Shown here in pieces: positions 1-4,477 of a DNA stretch of 7,172 bases (within the stretch, counting starts at the first letter, position 1; each line of letters opens with the position of its first letter). The stretch covers positions 1 through 7,172 of the forward strand of contig JALXCO010000098.1 in NCBI GenBank assembly GCA_026990885.1, in the 5' to 3' direction. The notes beneath the pieces are model-generated. The model did not search any database. It was given only the letters and a program-made list of their open reading frames with translations, and was not told where the DNA came from. Source of the stretch: Desulfurococcales archaeon (GTDB lineage Archaea > Thermoproteota > Thermoprotei_A > Sulfolobales > AG1). Both the position numbers and the translations under genes were made by a program.

Positions 1-564
1 CTAATAGTTGATGAGGTTCAGACAGGCTTCGGCAGAACCGGGAAGTGGTTCGCTATAGAGCACTTCGGCGTCGAACCAGATCTAATTGCTCTAGGAAAAG
101 CGATAGCCAACGGGCTGCCGCTGGGCGCGTGTGTTGGGAAGGAGGATGTCATGTCGATCCAGCAGGGGGGACACGCTACAACATTCGGCGGGAACCCAGT
201 AGCGCTATCTGCAGCGCTGAGCGTTCTAGACGTGATCGAGTCGGATAAGCTTGTCGATAACGCCGCTAGGGTGGGTAGCTATATTGTTGGGAGGCTGAAT
301 GATCTTGCTGAGAGATACAGATTCATCGGGGAAGTTAGGGGGCTAGGCTTAATGATAGGTGTCGAGATAGTGGAGTCGAGAGACTCTAGAAAGCCCAATC
401 CGAGTCTGCTTAAGAACATAATATATAGATCATTCAAGAAAGGCCTCCTAGTAATAGGGGCGGGAGAATCAACACTTAGGATAAGCCCACCACTAACCAT
501 AACTAGGGAGGTAGCGGATAAAGCTATAGATATCCTCGAGGACATATTCAAGACCGTGGCGTGA
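1..564 (+). CDS. Class III PLP-dependent aminotransferase, 5'-truncated by the window edge
   Basis: This is the C-terminal 187 residues of a fold-type I PLP enzyme of aminotransferase class III (the 4-aminobutyrate, acetylornithine and amino-acid racemase family); the full family length is about 430-450 residues. The visible part begins with LIVDEVQTGFGRTG, in which Asp4 should contact the PLP pyridine nitrogen. It continues with HFGVEPDLIALGKAIANGLP, in which Lys33 (codon 97-99) should be the Schiff-base lysine. The segment HATTFGGNPVA and the C-terminal LRISPPLTIT, which normally holds substrate carboxylates, follow. The wording is closest to archaeal GabT-like enzymes and to the broad-specificity racemases of Thermococcales, less to LysJ/ArgD. 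Substrate therefore stays open: a gamma- or omega-aminotransferase or an amino-acid racemase. The frame is open from base 1, so the true start lies upstream. A new promoter follows the TGA at 562-564, so the next gene is probably transcribed separately. Confidence 0.93.
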   Translation, partial: LIVDEVQTGFGRTGKWFAIEHFGVEPDLIALGKAIANGLPLGACVGKEDVMSIQQGGHATTFGGNPVALSAALSVLDVIESDKLVDNAARVGSYIVGRLNDLAERYRFIGEVRGLGLMIGVEIVESRDSRKPNPSLLKNIIYRSFKKGLLVIGAGESTLRISPPLTITREVADKAIDILEDIFKTVA

Positions 565-578
565 GGATCGTTAAACAG

Positions 579-587
579 CTATAATTA
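579..587 (+). promoter_or_regulatory. TATA box for the GNAT gene
   Basis: CTATAATTA is centred near 583. Archaeal initiation about 25 nt downstream falls near 608. This leaves a leader of about 12 nt that contains GGTGG (611-615) ahead of ATG 620, and it would exclude the upstream TTG at 593 as start. Position and composition are the only evidence. Confidence 0.5.
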
Positions 588-619
588 CGGTATTGCATAA
601 AATTAACAATGGTGGAAAA

Positions 620-973
620 ATGAGCTACAGCGTGGGTAGAACATCCGAGGTATTCTATATAAAGCTTGAAGACGGCTCAAAAGCATACCTAACATACAAG
701 GTGGAAGACAACAAGATGTATCTGATCTCAACATACACACCACCACAGCACCGTGGAAAGGGGCTAGCCAGAATGCTTGTAGAGTCAGCAGTAAAGCACG
801 CGAAGGAAAACGGCTATAAAGTAGTCCCGATATGCTCGTACGCAACATACTATTTTATAAAGAACAAGGAAGCCAGAGACATCCTGGATGAAAAATTTAG
901 AGCCATGAGCGACGAAGAGCTAAAGAAATACTACGAGGAGAGATTGAGGGAGGAGCAGTCAAAAGAAAAGTAG
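620..973 (+). CDS. Small GNAT-family N-acetyltransferase (COG2388-like)
   Basis: The 117-residue product matches the minimal GNAT fold of the COG2388 family, whose members include bacterial YidJ-like proteins and human NATD1. The beta strands that open the domain end in YLISTYTPP. Then comes QHRGKGLARML (43-53), the Q/R-x-x-G-x-G/A pyrophosphate loop that binds acetyl-CoA, and the segment KVVPICSYATYYF (68-80). The Cys72 of this last segment is conserved in the family and has been proposed to take part in acetyl transfer. The C-terminal about 30 residues are strongly charged and probably helical. The acceptor is unknown for the whole family. I chose ATG 620 because GGTGG sits 4 nt upstream and the predicted transcription start (about 608) lies beyond the in-frame TTG at 593, which would add nine residues. 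The gene stands alone between two promoters. Confidence 0.85.
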   Translation: MSYSVGRTSEVFYIKLEDGSKAYLTYKVEDNKMYLISTYTPPQHRGKGLARMLVESAVKHAKENGYKVVPICSYATYYFIKNKEARDILDEKFRAMSDEELKKYYEERLREEQSKEK

Positions 974-981
974 AGCCTCAA

Positions 982-1055
982 AGTCAGTAAAACCCTGCCG
1001 TCATCATATGGGGCTATAGATGTAGCAACTCAGTGATCGAGGGCCCCATCACCCA
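982..1055 (-). ncRNA. Candidate C/D box guide sRNA (minus strand)
   Basis: Read on the minus strand, the gap holds C-like box GTGATGG (1052-1046, one mismatch to RTGATGA), a 12-nt guide, D' box CTGA (1033-1030), a 22-nt spacer, a perfect C' box ATGATGA (1007-1001), a 13-nt guide and D box CTGA (987-984). Both guides have the spacing that the archaeal methylation machinery (L7Ae, Nop5, fibrillarin) requires. A TATA-like element at 1084-1077 read on this strand places initiation near 1056, just ahead of the C box. By the N+5 rule the guides would direct methylation of a C in UGAUCGAGGGCC and of an A in UAAAACCCUGCCG. I could not place either in an rRNA or tRNA from memory. The D'-C' spacer is longer than usual and the C box is imperfect, so this is weaker than the candidate at 1416-1482. 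Confidence 0.45.
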
Positions 1056-1057
1056 AA

Positions 1058-1066
1058 TTATTTTTT
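1058..1066 (+). terminator. T-rich possible terminator after the GNAT gene
   Basis: TTATTTTTT follows the GNAT gene by 85 bases and lies ahead of the next promoter. Archaeal RNA polymerase stops on such U-rich stretches without needing a hairpin. It could equally be promoter-proximal AT-rich sequence. Confidence 0.3.
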
Positions 1067-1072
1067 ACCGCA

Positions 1073-1084
1073 AACCTTTTATAG
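1073..1084 (+). promoter_or_regulatory. BRE/TATA promoter for the winged-helix gene, possibly bidirectional
   Basis: AAACCTTTTATA fits the crenarchaeal pattern of an A-rich BRE, two bases and TTTTATA. Initiation about 25 nt downstream falls near 1106, giving a leader of about 40 nt before ATG 1148. Read on the minus strand the element is TATAAAAGG and would start transcription near 1056, next to the guide-RNA candidate at 982-1055. The BRE favours the plus direction. Confidence 0.6.
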
Positions 1085-1147
1085 ATTCAACACGCTAGAC
1101 ACCTTAGATAAACGTATAGAAAGCACCACTTAAACGGCTGGGTAGAA

Positions 1148-1393
1148 ATGGTGGATTGCAGCAGCTACTACTCCATGTACCCCGACCTAAAGGAGAGAAT
1201 CATATCCCATCTATCCAGCAGGAAGAGTCTTTCATTCGACGAGCTACGCGACCTCCTTGAGGATGAGGGCATATACATGGATGGAAGATGCCTAAGAAAA
1301 TATATCGCATCGCTGGTGAGGGAGGGGACCATAGTTAAGAGGCCGGATAAAGAGAGAAATAAGCTACTTTTAAGCCTACCAGACATCTATTAA
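1148..1393 (+). CDS. Small winged-helix DNA-binding protein
   Basis: This 81-residue protein has no family name that I recognise, but its pattern fits a compact winged helix-turn-helix. Helix 1 (about 13-22, DLKERIISHL) is followed by a short turn with SLSFDELRDLLEDEG (27-41) as helix 2. Next is a putative recognition helix, DGRCLRKYIASLVREG (45-60), and a charged hairpin wing (TIVKRPDKERNKLLLSLP, 61-78). This is the arrangement of archaeal regulators in which nearly the whole protein is the DNA-binding domain; dimerisation would have to come from the ends. ATG 1148 is followed directly by GTG 1151 and no strong Shine-Dalgarno precedes it. A good TATA box lies about 65 bp upstream. The gene sits between two guide-RNA candidates, and nothing in the neighbourhood reveals a target; autoregulation is a reasonable but untested guess. 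Confidence 0.75.
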   Translation: MVDCSSYYSMYPDLKERIISHLSSRKSLSFDELRDLLEDEGIYMDGRCLRKYIASLVREGTIVKRPDKERNKLLLSLPDIY

Positions 1394-1397
1394 TTTA
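1388..1397 (+). promoter_or_regulatory. TATA-like element for the plus-strand guide RNA
   Basis: TATTAATTTA overlaps the stop codon of the winged-helix gene. A start about 25 nt downstream falls near 1417, three bases before the C box at 1420. That spacing is what a short independently transcribed C/D sRNA would need. Confidence 0.4.
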
Positions 1398-1415
1398 GGT
1401 GCTAAAATCCCGCCG

Positions 1416-1482
1416 CAGTGTGATGAGGGGGTTATGAACTGAATACAGAAAATGTTGAGTGTGGGCGAGGACCCTGATCCCT
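1416..1482 (+). ncRNA. C/D box guide sRNA for 2'-O-methylation
   Basis: The gap between two protein genes contains the complete archaeal double-guide layout. It has C box GTGATGA (1420-1426), a 12-nt guide (1427-1438), D' box CTGA (1439-1442), a 9-nt spacer, C' box ATGTTGA (1452-1458, one mismatch), a 15-nt guide (1459-1473) and D box CTGA (1474-1477). The total of about 60-65 nt is normal for archaea. The RNA would bind L7Ae, Nop5 and fibrillarin and direct ribose methylation five bases upstream of each D/D' box. The D' guide is complementary to UUCAUAACCCCC. Its UCAUAACCC core is what the anticodon loop and 3' stem of archaeal initiator tRNA(CAU) look like, with the N+5 base falling on U36. 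The D guide would pair with GGUCCUCGCCCACAC, methylating a C; I did not recognise that target. The outer ends are estimates. Confidence 0.7.
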
Positions 1483-1495
1483 GGCATCGACAGAT

Positions 1496-1723
1496 CTATC
1501 TAACATATCTCTTCTTAAACATTATATAGGTGATCATTGCCCGAAAAACCATATAGATCCCAACTATATTGAGCGCCAAACCAATAATCGACAGGGCAGC
1601 CGAAAAACCATCGAGACTATCAGAGAAGTAGGCGTATGCGGTGAGAGACATTATAAAGCCCACAACCATATAGATCAAGCCTATAGCCAGCTGCTTCCTC
1701 CACGACACCAACAGCATCTCCAC
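1496..1723 (-). CDS. Small two-helix membrane protein
   Basis: The product is 75 residues from GTG 1723, or 73 from the ATG at 1717. I do not recognise the family. It has two clear hydrophobic spans: about 12-33 (LAIGLIYMVVGFIMSLTAYAYF) and about 42-63 (centred on IIGLALNIVGIYMVF). A short acidic loop, SDSLDGF, separates them. The basic N-terminal WRK and C-terminal FKKRYVR suggest that both ends face the cytoplasm with the loop outside. Both spans contain IYMV encoded by almost identical bases (ATCTATATGGTT), which may be chance. The stop lies 18 bases past the D box of the guide RNA and converges on it. The 103-bp region upstream is AT-rich and shared with the divergent oxidoreductase gene. 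No Shine-Dalgarno is obvious before either start. Confidence 0.72.
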   Translation of the reverse strand: MEMLLVSWRKQLAIGLIYMVVGFIMSLTAYAYFSDSLDGFSAALSIIGLALNIVGIYMVFRAMITYIMFKKRYVR

Positions 1724-1826
1724 AGCTATTATATATTACTCTGGGATATTAGCCTAAAGCAATTTATTAGCTATACACTAAACTATATTAATATATCATA
1801 TAAATCAAAAATTAACTAGGGATACT
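1724..1826. promoter_or_regulatory. AT-rich divergent promoter region
   Basis: This 103-bp intergenic stretch separates the membrane protein (-) from the GltD-like gene (+). On the plus strand, ATATAAAT at 1798-1805 predicts initiation near 1827, at the TTG start itself. A second element, TATATTAATATA, around 1783-1794 would leave a short leader containing AGGGAT (1818-1823). On the minus strand several weak TATA-like words are present and I could not choose among them. No coding or RNA signal was seen. Confidence 0.5.
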
Positions 1827-2849
1827 TTGAAGTTCAGCAGATGCGTGAAACCAGCCCCACCCACAGGCAAGAAGGTAGCTATTATAGGCTCAGGCCCTGC
1901 AGGGCTGGGTGCTGCGGGAATACTGATATGCAAGGGGCATGAGGTACATATATACGATAAGAACCCCATACCCGGCGGGCTACTTATATACGGGATACCG
2001 GACTTCAGAATACCTAAAAAGAACGTTTTTGAGGGGATAGAAGATCTGAAGAGGCTCGGCGTAAAGTTCATATTGAACAAGAAGGTGATTGATGGAGACG
2101 GCGAGGACGAAAAAACAATCGGGTTCATAAAGCTGGTTAGAGAATACGACGCGGTATTGATAGCCACAGGAACATGGAAGGAGAGGAGGCTGAATATCGA
2201 GGGGGAGGACCTCCCCAGGGTCTACCCAGCTCTAGACTATATGATCAAGTACTGCCAAGCAGAAATAAACGTGATCCCCTTCTCAGAGCTACCCCCACTT
2301 GGCGACAGCACCGTAGTTATAGGTGCAGGACTAACCGCTGTAGACGCAGCAACAGTTGCAGTTAAGCTTGGAGTGAAAAACGTCTATATGGTGTATAGGA
2401 GAACAATAAATGAGGCCCCAGCAAGGAGGCACGAGATCGAGAAAGTCATTAAGCTAGGGGTTAAATGGATCGAGCTAGCCAACCCGAAAAGATTCATCGG
2501 AAACCCAGATAAAGGCCTGGAGGCGGTTGAGCTACTTAGAATGAGGCTAGGCGAAAAAGACGCGTCGGGCAGGCCGAAACCTATCCCCATTGAGGGCTCC
2601 GAATTCATTCTGGAGGTGGACTCGGCGCTAGTCGCTATAGGGGAGATACCCACACCACCAACCATAAAGAATCCTGAGCTCAAGCTAAATAGAGATGGGA
2701 GTATATGGGTGGACGAAAAAATGAGGACAAGCATTAAAGGCGTTTTCGCAGCGGGCGACGTGGTTATCGGCCCAAGCCTGATAGGTAAAGCCCTGGCCTC
2801 CGGGATAAAGGCTGCGAACTCTATAGATGAGTATCTAAAAACGCTATAG
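1827..2849 (+). CDS. GltD-like FAD/NAD(P)-dependent oxidoreductase, short form
   Basis: The 340-residue flavoprotein has the two-dinucleotide fold of the glutamate synthase small subunit family (GltD, NfnB/SudA, dihydropyrimidine dehydrogenase). GSGPAG (21-26) opens the FAD-binding Rossmann unit and PGGLLIYGIP (49-58) is the family signature behind it. GAGLTA (166-171) starts the NAD(P) unit, and VYRRTINEAPAR (189-200) carries the arginines that usually bind the NADPH phosphate. AAGDVV (308-313) is the closing FAD motif. Family members normally have about 120-150 further N-terminal residues with cysteines for two [4Fe-4S] clusters; here only Cys6 precedes the first Rossmann strand. Electrons must thus pass directly between flavin and an unseen partner. 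No glutamate synthase large subunit lies in the window, so the role could be NADPH:acceptor oxidoreductase. The start is TTG 1827 (AGGGAT upstream); GTG 1845 is the alternative and would drop the first six residues. Confidence 0.88.
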   Translation: MKFSRCVKPAPPTGKKVAIIGSGPAGLGAAGILICKGHEVHIYDKNPIPGGLLIYGIPDFRIPKKNVFEGIEDLKRLGVKFILNKKVIDGDGEDEKTIGFIKLVREYDAVLIATGTWKERRLNIEGEDLPRVYPALDYMIKYCQAEINVIPFSELPPLGDSTVVIGAGLTAVDAATVAVKLGVKNVYMVYRRTINEAPARRHEIEKVIKLGVKWIELANPKRFIGNPDKGLEAVELLRMRLGEKDASGRPKPIPIEGSEFILEVDSALVAIGEIPTPPTIKNPELKLNRDGSIWVDEKMRTSIKGVFAAGDVVIGPSLIGKALASGIKAANSIDEYLKTL

Positions 2850-2856
2850 CATAGCG
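2837..2856 (-). terminator. Hairpin plus T5 terminator for the 82-residue protein gene
   Basis: On the minus strand, CGCTAT, loop GCT and ATAGCG (2856-2842) form a perfect 6-bp stem followed at once by TTTTT (2841-2837). It begins 10 bases past the stop codon at 2867. It lies over the stop codon of the convergent GltD-like gene. The geometry is that of an intrinsic terminator; in archaea the U-run alone may do the work. Confidence 0.5.
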
Positions 2857-2866
2857 GATCACACAG

Positions 2867-3115
2867 CTAGCTCGAGCCGCACTTCTCCTTTTCAAGCCTA
2901 AATAGAGTTGGCGAGACCCAAAGTATCCATGCGGGAACCTTCTTAACGAACTCGTAAGCCTCCTCCCAGCTTTCGAGGTCCAGCGTCTCGGCTAGGCGCT
3001 CGAGGTTATATTCTGTTCTAGCGTACTCGTTGAGTATCTTGACTATGTCCTCATTGATCTCTATCTTCTTATCGCCGACCTCAACCACAATAGGCTCGCA
3101 CGCCATATCAGACAC
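2867..3115 (-). CDS. Uncharacterised 82-residue acidic protein with a helix-turn-helix-like C-terminal half
   Basis: I do not recognise this protein. An N-terminal strand pair (PIVVEVGDKKIEI, 8-20) leads into NEDIVKILNEYARTE (21-35). Then comes NLERLAETLDLESWEEAYEFVKKVPAWILWV (37-67), whose LAETLDLESWEEAYEFV part looks like a helix-turn-helix followed by a Trp/Pro-rich stretch. It is rich in Glu and has no signal peptide or membrane span. It could be a small DNA-binding or adaptor protein; neither is shown. The start is GTG 3115 or ATG 3106 (three residues shorter). No Shine-Dalgarno is present, and a TATA-like TTTTAAG about 28 bp upstream suggests a leaderless message. It lies 65 bp beyond the Hsp20 gene on the same strand but has its own promoter and terminator, so it is probably a separate unit. 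Confidence 0.7.
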   Translation of the reverse strand: MSDMACEPIVVEVGDKKIEINEDIVKILNEYARTEYNLERLAETLDLESWEEAYEFVKKVPAWILWVSPTLFRLEKEKCGSS

Positions 3116-3138
3116 TATTGATTATTGAAGATTTAGCG

Positions 3139-3146
3139 CTTAAAAG
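3139..3146 (-). promoter_or_regulatory. TATA-like element for the 82-residue protein gene
   Basis: CTTTTAAG on the minus strand is centred near 3143. Initiation about 25 nt downstream falls near 3118, three bases before GTG 3115 and 12 before ATG 3106, so the mRNA would be leaderless or nearly so. This agrees with the absence of a ribosome binding site. Confidence 0.45.
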
Positions 3147-3180
3147 CATAGCCTTACGGCAATATCGTGGGGGATGGAGA

Positions 3181-3636
3181 TCAGTACTTGTATATAATTA
3201 TCTCTAGGAACCCTCTAATCAGTCTAGATCTAATCTTGCTTTTTGAAGGGACCTCTATAGGCAGATCTATGTCAGCCTCATACTCGCTAAACTCCACGTT
3301 ATCACCCATGGTCCAGCTAGATATCCTAACACCCCTCCTCATCCTACCCCTAATATGAAGAATGTTCCTTTCAACATCTATATTCAGGGACCCCTCATCA
3401 AGATCTGGCATGTCTACAAGTATCTTTATGGCGTCACCAAGATCCTGTATGCTGTAGAGCGGAACAATACGGCCCCTGAGGTCGTATCCCGGCCTAACTA
3501 TAGATTCGATCTCGCTAGCCTCCCTCTCAATCTCATCTATAAAACGATCTATATCCTCCTCAAGCCTCCTACGAATCCTCTCTATCCTCCTAACAAAATC
3601 ATCATCCATAGAATCGCCCATAAGACAGCCACCCAT
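3181..3636 (-). CDS. Hsp20/alpha-crystallin family small heat shock protein, lacking the C-terminal IXI tail
   Basis: The 151-residue protein begins with a charged helical segment (14-48, dense in Arg/Glu/Asp), likely the oligomerising N-terminal arm. An alpha-crystallin domain follows at about 58-148. Its marks are AIKILVDMPDL (69-79), the strand pair LNIDVERNILHIRGR (84-98), the edge strand EYEADIDLPIEVP (118-130), and RLIRGFLEIII (138-148), which corresponds to the A-x-x-x-n-G-v-L signature. Such proteins hold unfolding proteins soluble without ATP. The chain ends two residues after the last strand, so the C-terminal extension with its I-x-I motif, which usually links dimers into cages, is missing. 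The start may be ATG 3636, ATG 3621 (GGGTGG upstream) or ATG 3609. It lies 10 bp behind the PAC2 gene on the same strand, so co-transcription is likely; a TATA-like TATATATA at 3652-3659 could also drive it alone. Confidence 0.83.
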   Translation of the reverse strand: MGGCLMGDSMDDDFVRRIERIRRRLEEDIDRFIDEIEREASEIESIVRPGYDLRGRIVPLYSIQDLGDAIKILVDMPDLDEGSLNIDVERNILHIRGRMRRGVRISSWTMGDNVEFSEYEADIDLPIEVPSKSKIRSRLIRGFLEIIIYKY

Positions 3637-3646
3637 ATAGATCTTC

Positions 3647-4408
3647 TCAAGTATATATAGGTGGAGTGTGCTCCAACCCCTTCTTCATAGAGGCCATATC
3701 CTTCAGCACCCTCCTCATATGCTCCTTAGTCCTGAGCCTAATCAACTCACCCTCCTCAATCAGCTCCTTAACATCTATATTTCGATCAATGATCCTGGAG
3801 AGAACCTCAATACTCCTAGCAGACGCCTCAGGATCCGGAAACTCGGCGAAAGACTCAGTAAGTATAGCTATAGCATTGATCCCCCTACGGCTAGCCTCCT
3901 TCATAAGCAAGGCATTGGGGCCGATGAGATACCCATTGCTAAATAAAGTTAACCCATAGCCAGCCAGCCTACTGTTCAGCTCCTCGGAGGTCGATATAAC
4001 GTATGATTTAAGATCCTTAAGCTCCAGCCTATTACTAGCCGGGATACCAGTCATAGACACTATATAGTCGACACCATAGCTCTTGGCGAGGTCCCCGATA
4101 AAAGATATCAAGTCACCAATAAACCTCACATCAGGAAGAACCTCCGTATGAACAACCATCAAGTTACCGCCATGGAAAATCCTCATAGGAGGCCTAATCT
4201 TGCCCCCAGAAACAATAGCTACAGGAGGAAACACCGACGAATCCACACCAGCAACCTCCCTAAGGGACAGCTTCTTAATCAGATGGGCAGTCGAGATGAC
4301 ACCAATCAAGCCTGTATCCGGGATACCCAGAACCATGTATGAGGGTTTCTCAAGAGCGAAATCCACGTATTTATCTACTACATATCTAGATGACTCGCCA
4401 GAAGACAT
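3647..4408 (-). CDS. PAC2-family proteasome assembly chaperone homologue with C-terminal HbYX motif
   Basis: Residues are counted from ATG 4408 (253 residues). The N-terminal LGIPDTGLIG (27-36) is the G-x-P-x-x-G-L-x-G signature of the PAC2 family (COG2047). It is followed by the long alpha/beta domain with GGKIRPPMRIF and MTGIPASNR (119-127), then a charged helical region (about 211-247). The chain ends in PPIYT: Ile-Tyr-Thr fits the hydrophobic-Tyr-any HbYX motif by which archaeal PbaA/PbaB and proteasomal ATPases insert into pockets of the 20S alpha ring. The probable role is therefore in proteasome assembly or gating. ATG 4408 is preferred because GGTG precedes it and the segment upstream looks promoter-like. 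An in-frame ATG at 4459 would add a hydrophobic 17-residue extension and leave 18 bp to the methyltransferase gene. The Hsp20 gene follows after 10 bp. Confidence 0.88.
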   Translation of the reverse strand: MSSGESSRYVVDKYVDFALEKPSYMVLGIPDTGLIGVISTAHLIKKLSLREVAGVDSSVFPPVAIVSGGKIRPPMRIFHGGNLMVVHTEVLPDVRFIGDLISFIGDLAKSYGVDYIVSMTGIPASNRLELKDLKSYVISTSEELNSRLAGYGLTLFSNGYLIGPNALLMKEASRRGINAIAILTESFAEFPDPEASARSIEVLSRIIDRNIDVKELIEEGELIRLRTKEHMRRVLKDMASMKKGLEHTPPIYT

Positions 4409-4477
4409 CAAACATGCACCAAGAAAATAACAGTATAGACCATAGATTAGCTTTACCATAAACGGGTGATAGCTTGC

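Noticed and set aside
593..619. TTG start at 593 for the GNAT gene
   Set aside because: The likely transcription start (about 608) lies downstream of it, the added nine residues fall outside the family domain, and ATG 620 has its own GGTGG.
1549..1677. Two copies of CATATAGATC within the small membrane protein gene
   Set aside because: Both encode the same hydrophobic residues (IYMV) with the host's preferred codons, and the word recurs elsewhere in the window (421, 3634), so composition explains it.
3384..3401. TTGATGA and CTGA on the minus strand, resembling C and D boxes
   Set aside because: The guide between them would be only 7 nt and both lie inside the Hsp20 alpha-crystallin coding sequence, so chance is the better explanation.
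3355..3959. Long plus-strand open frames opposite the Hsp20 and PAC2 genes
   Set aside because: They are shadows of well-supported minus-strand genes and show no family motif or ribosome binding site.
4409..4459. N-terminal extension of the PAC2 protein from ATG 4459, hydrophobic and signal-like
   Set aside because: The family is cytoplasmic, ATG 4408 has a GGTG site, and the extension region contains TATA-like words, so it is more likely promoter than coding; not fully excluded.
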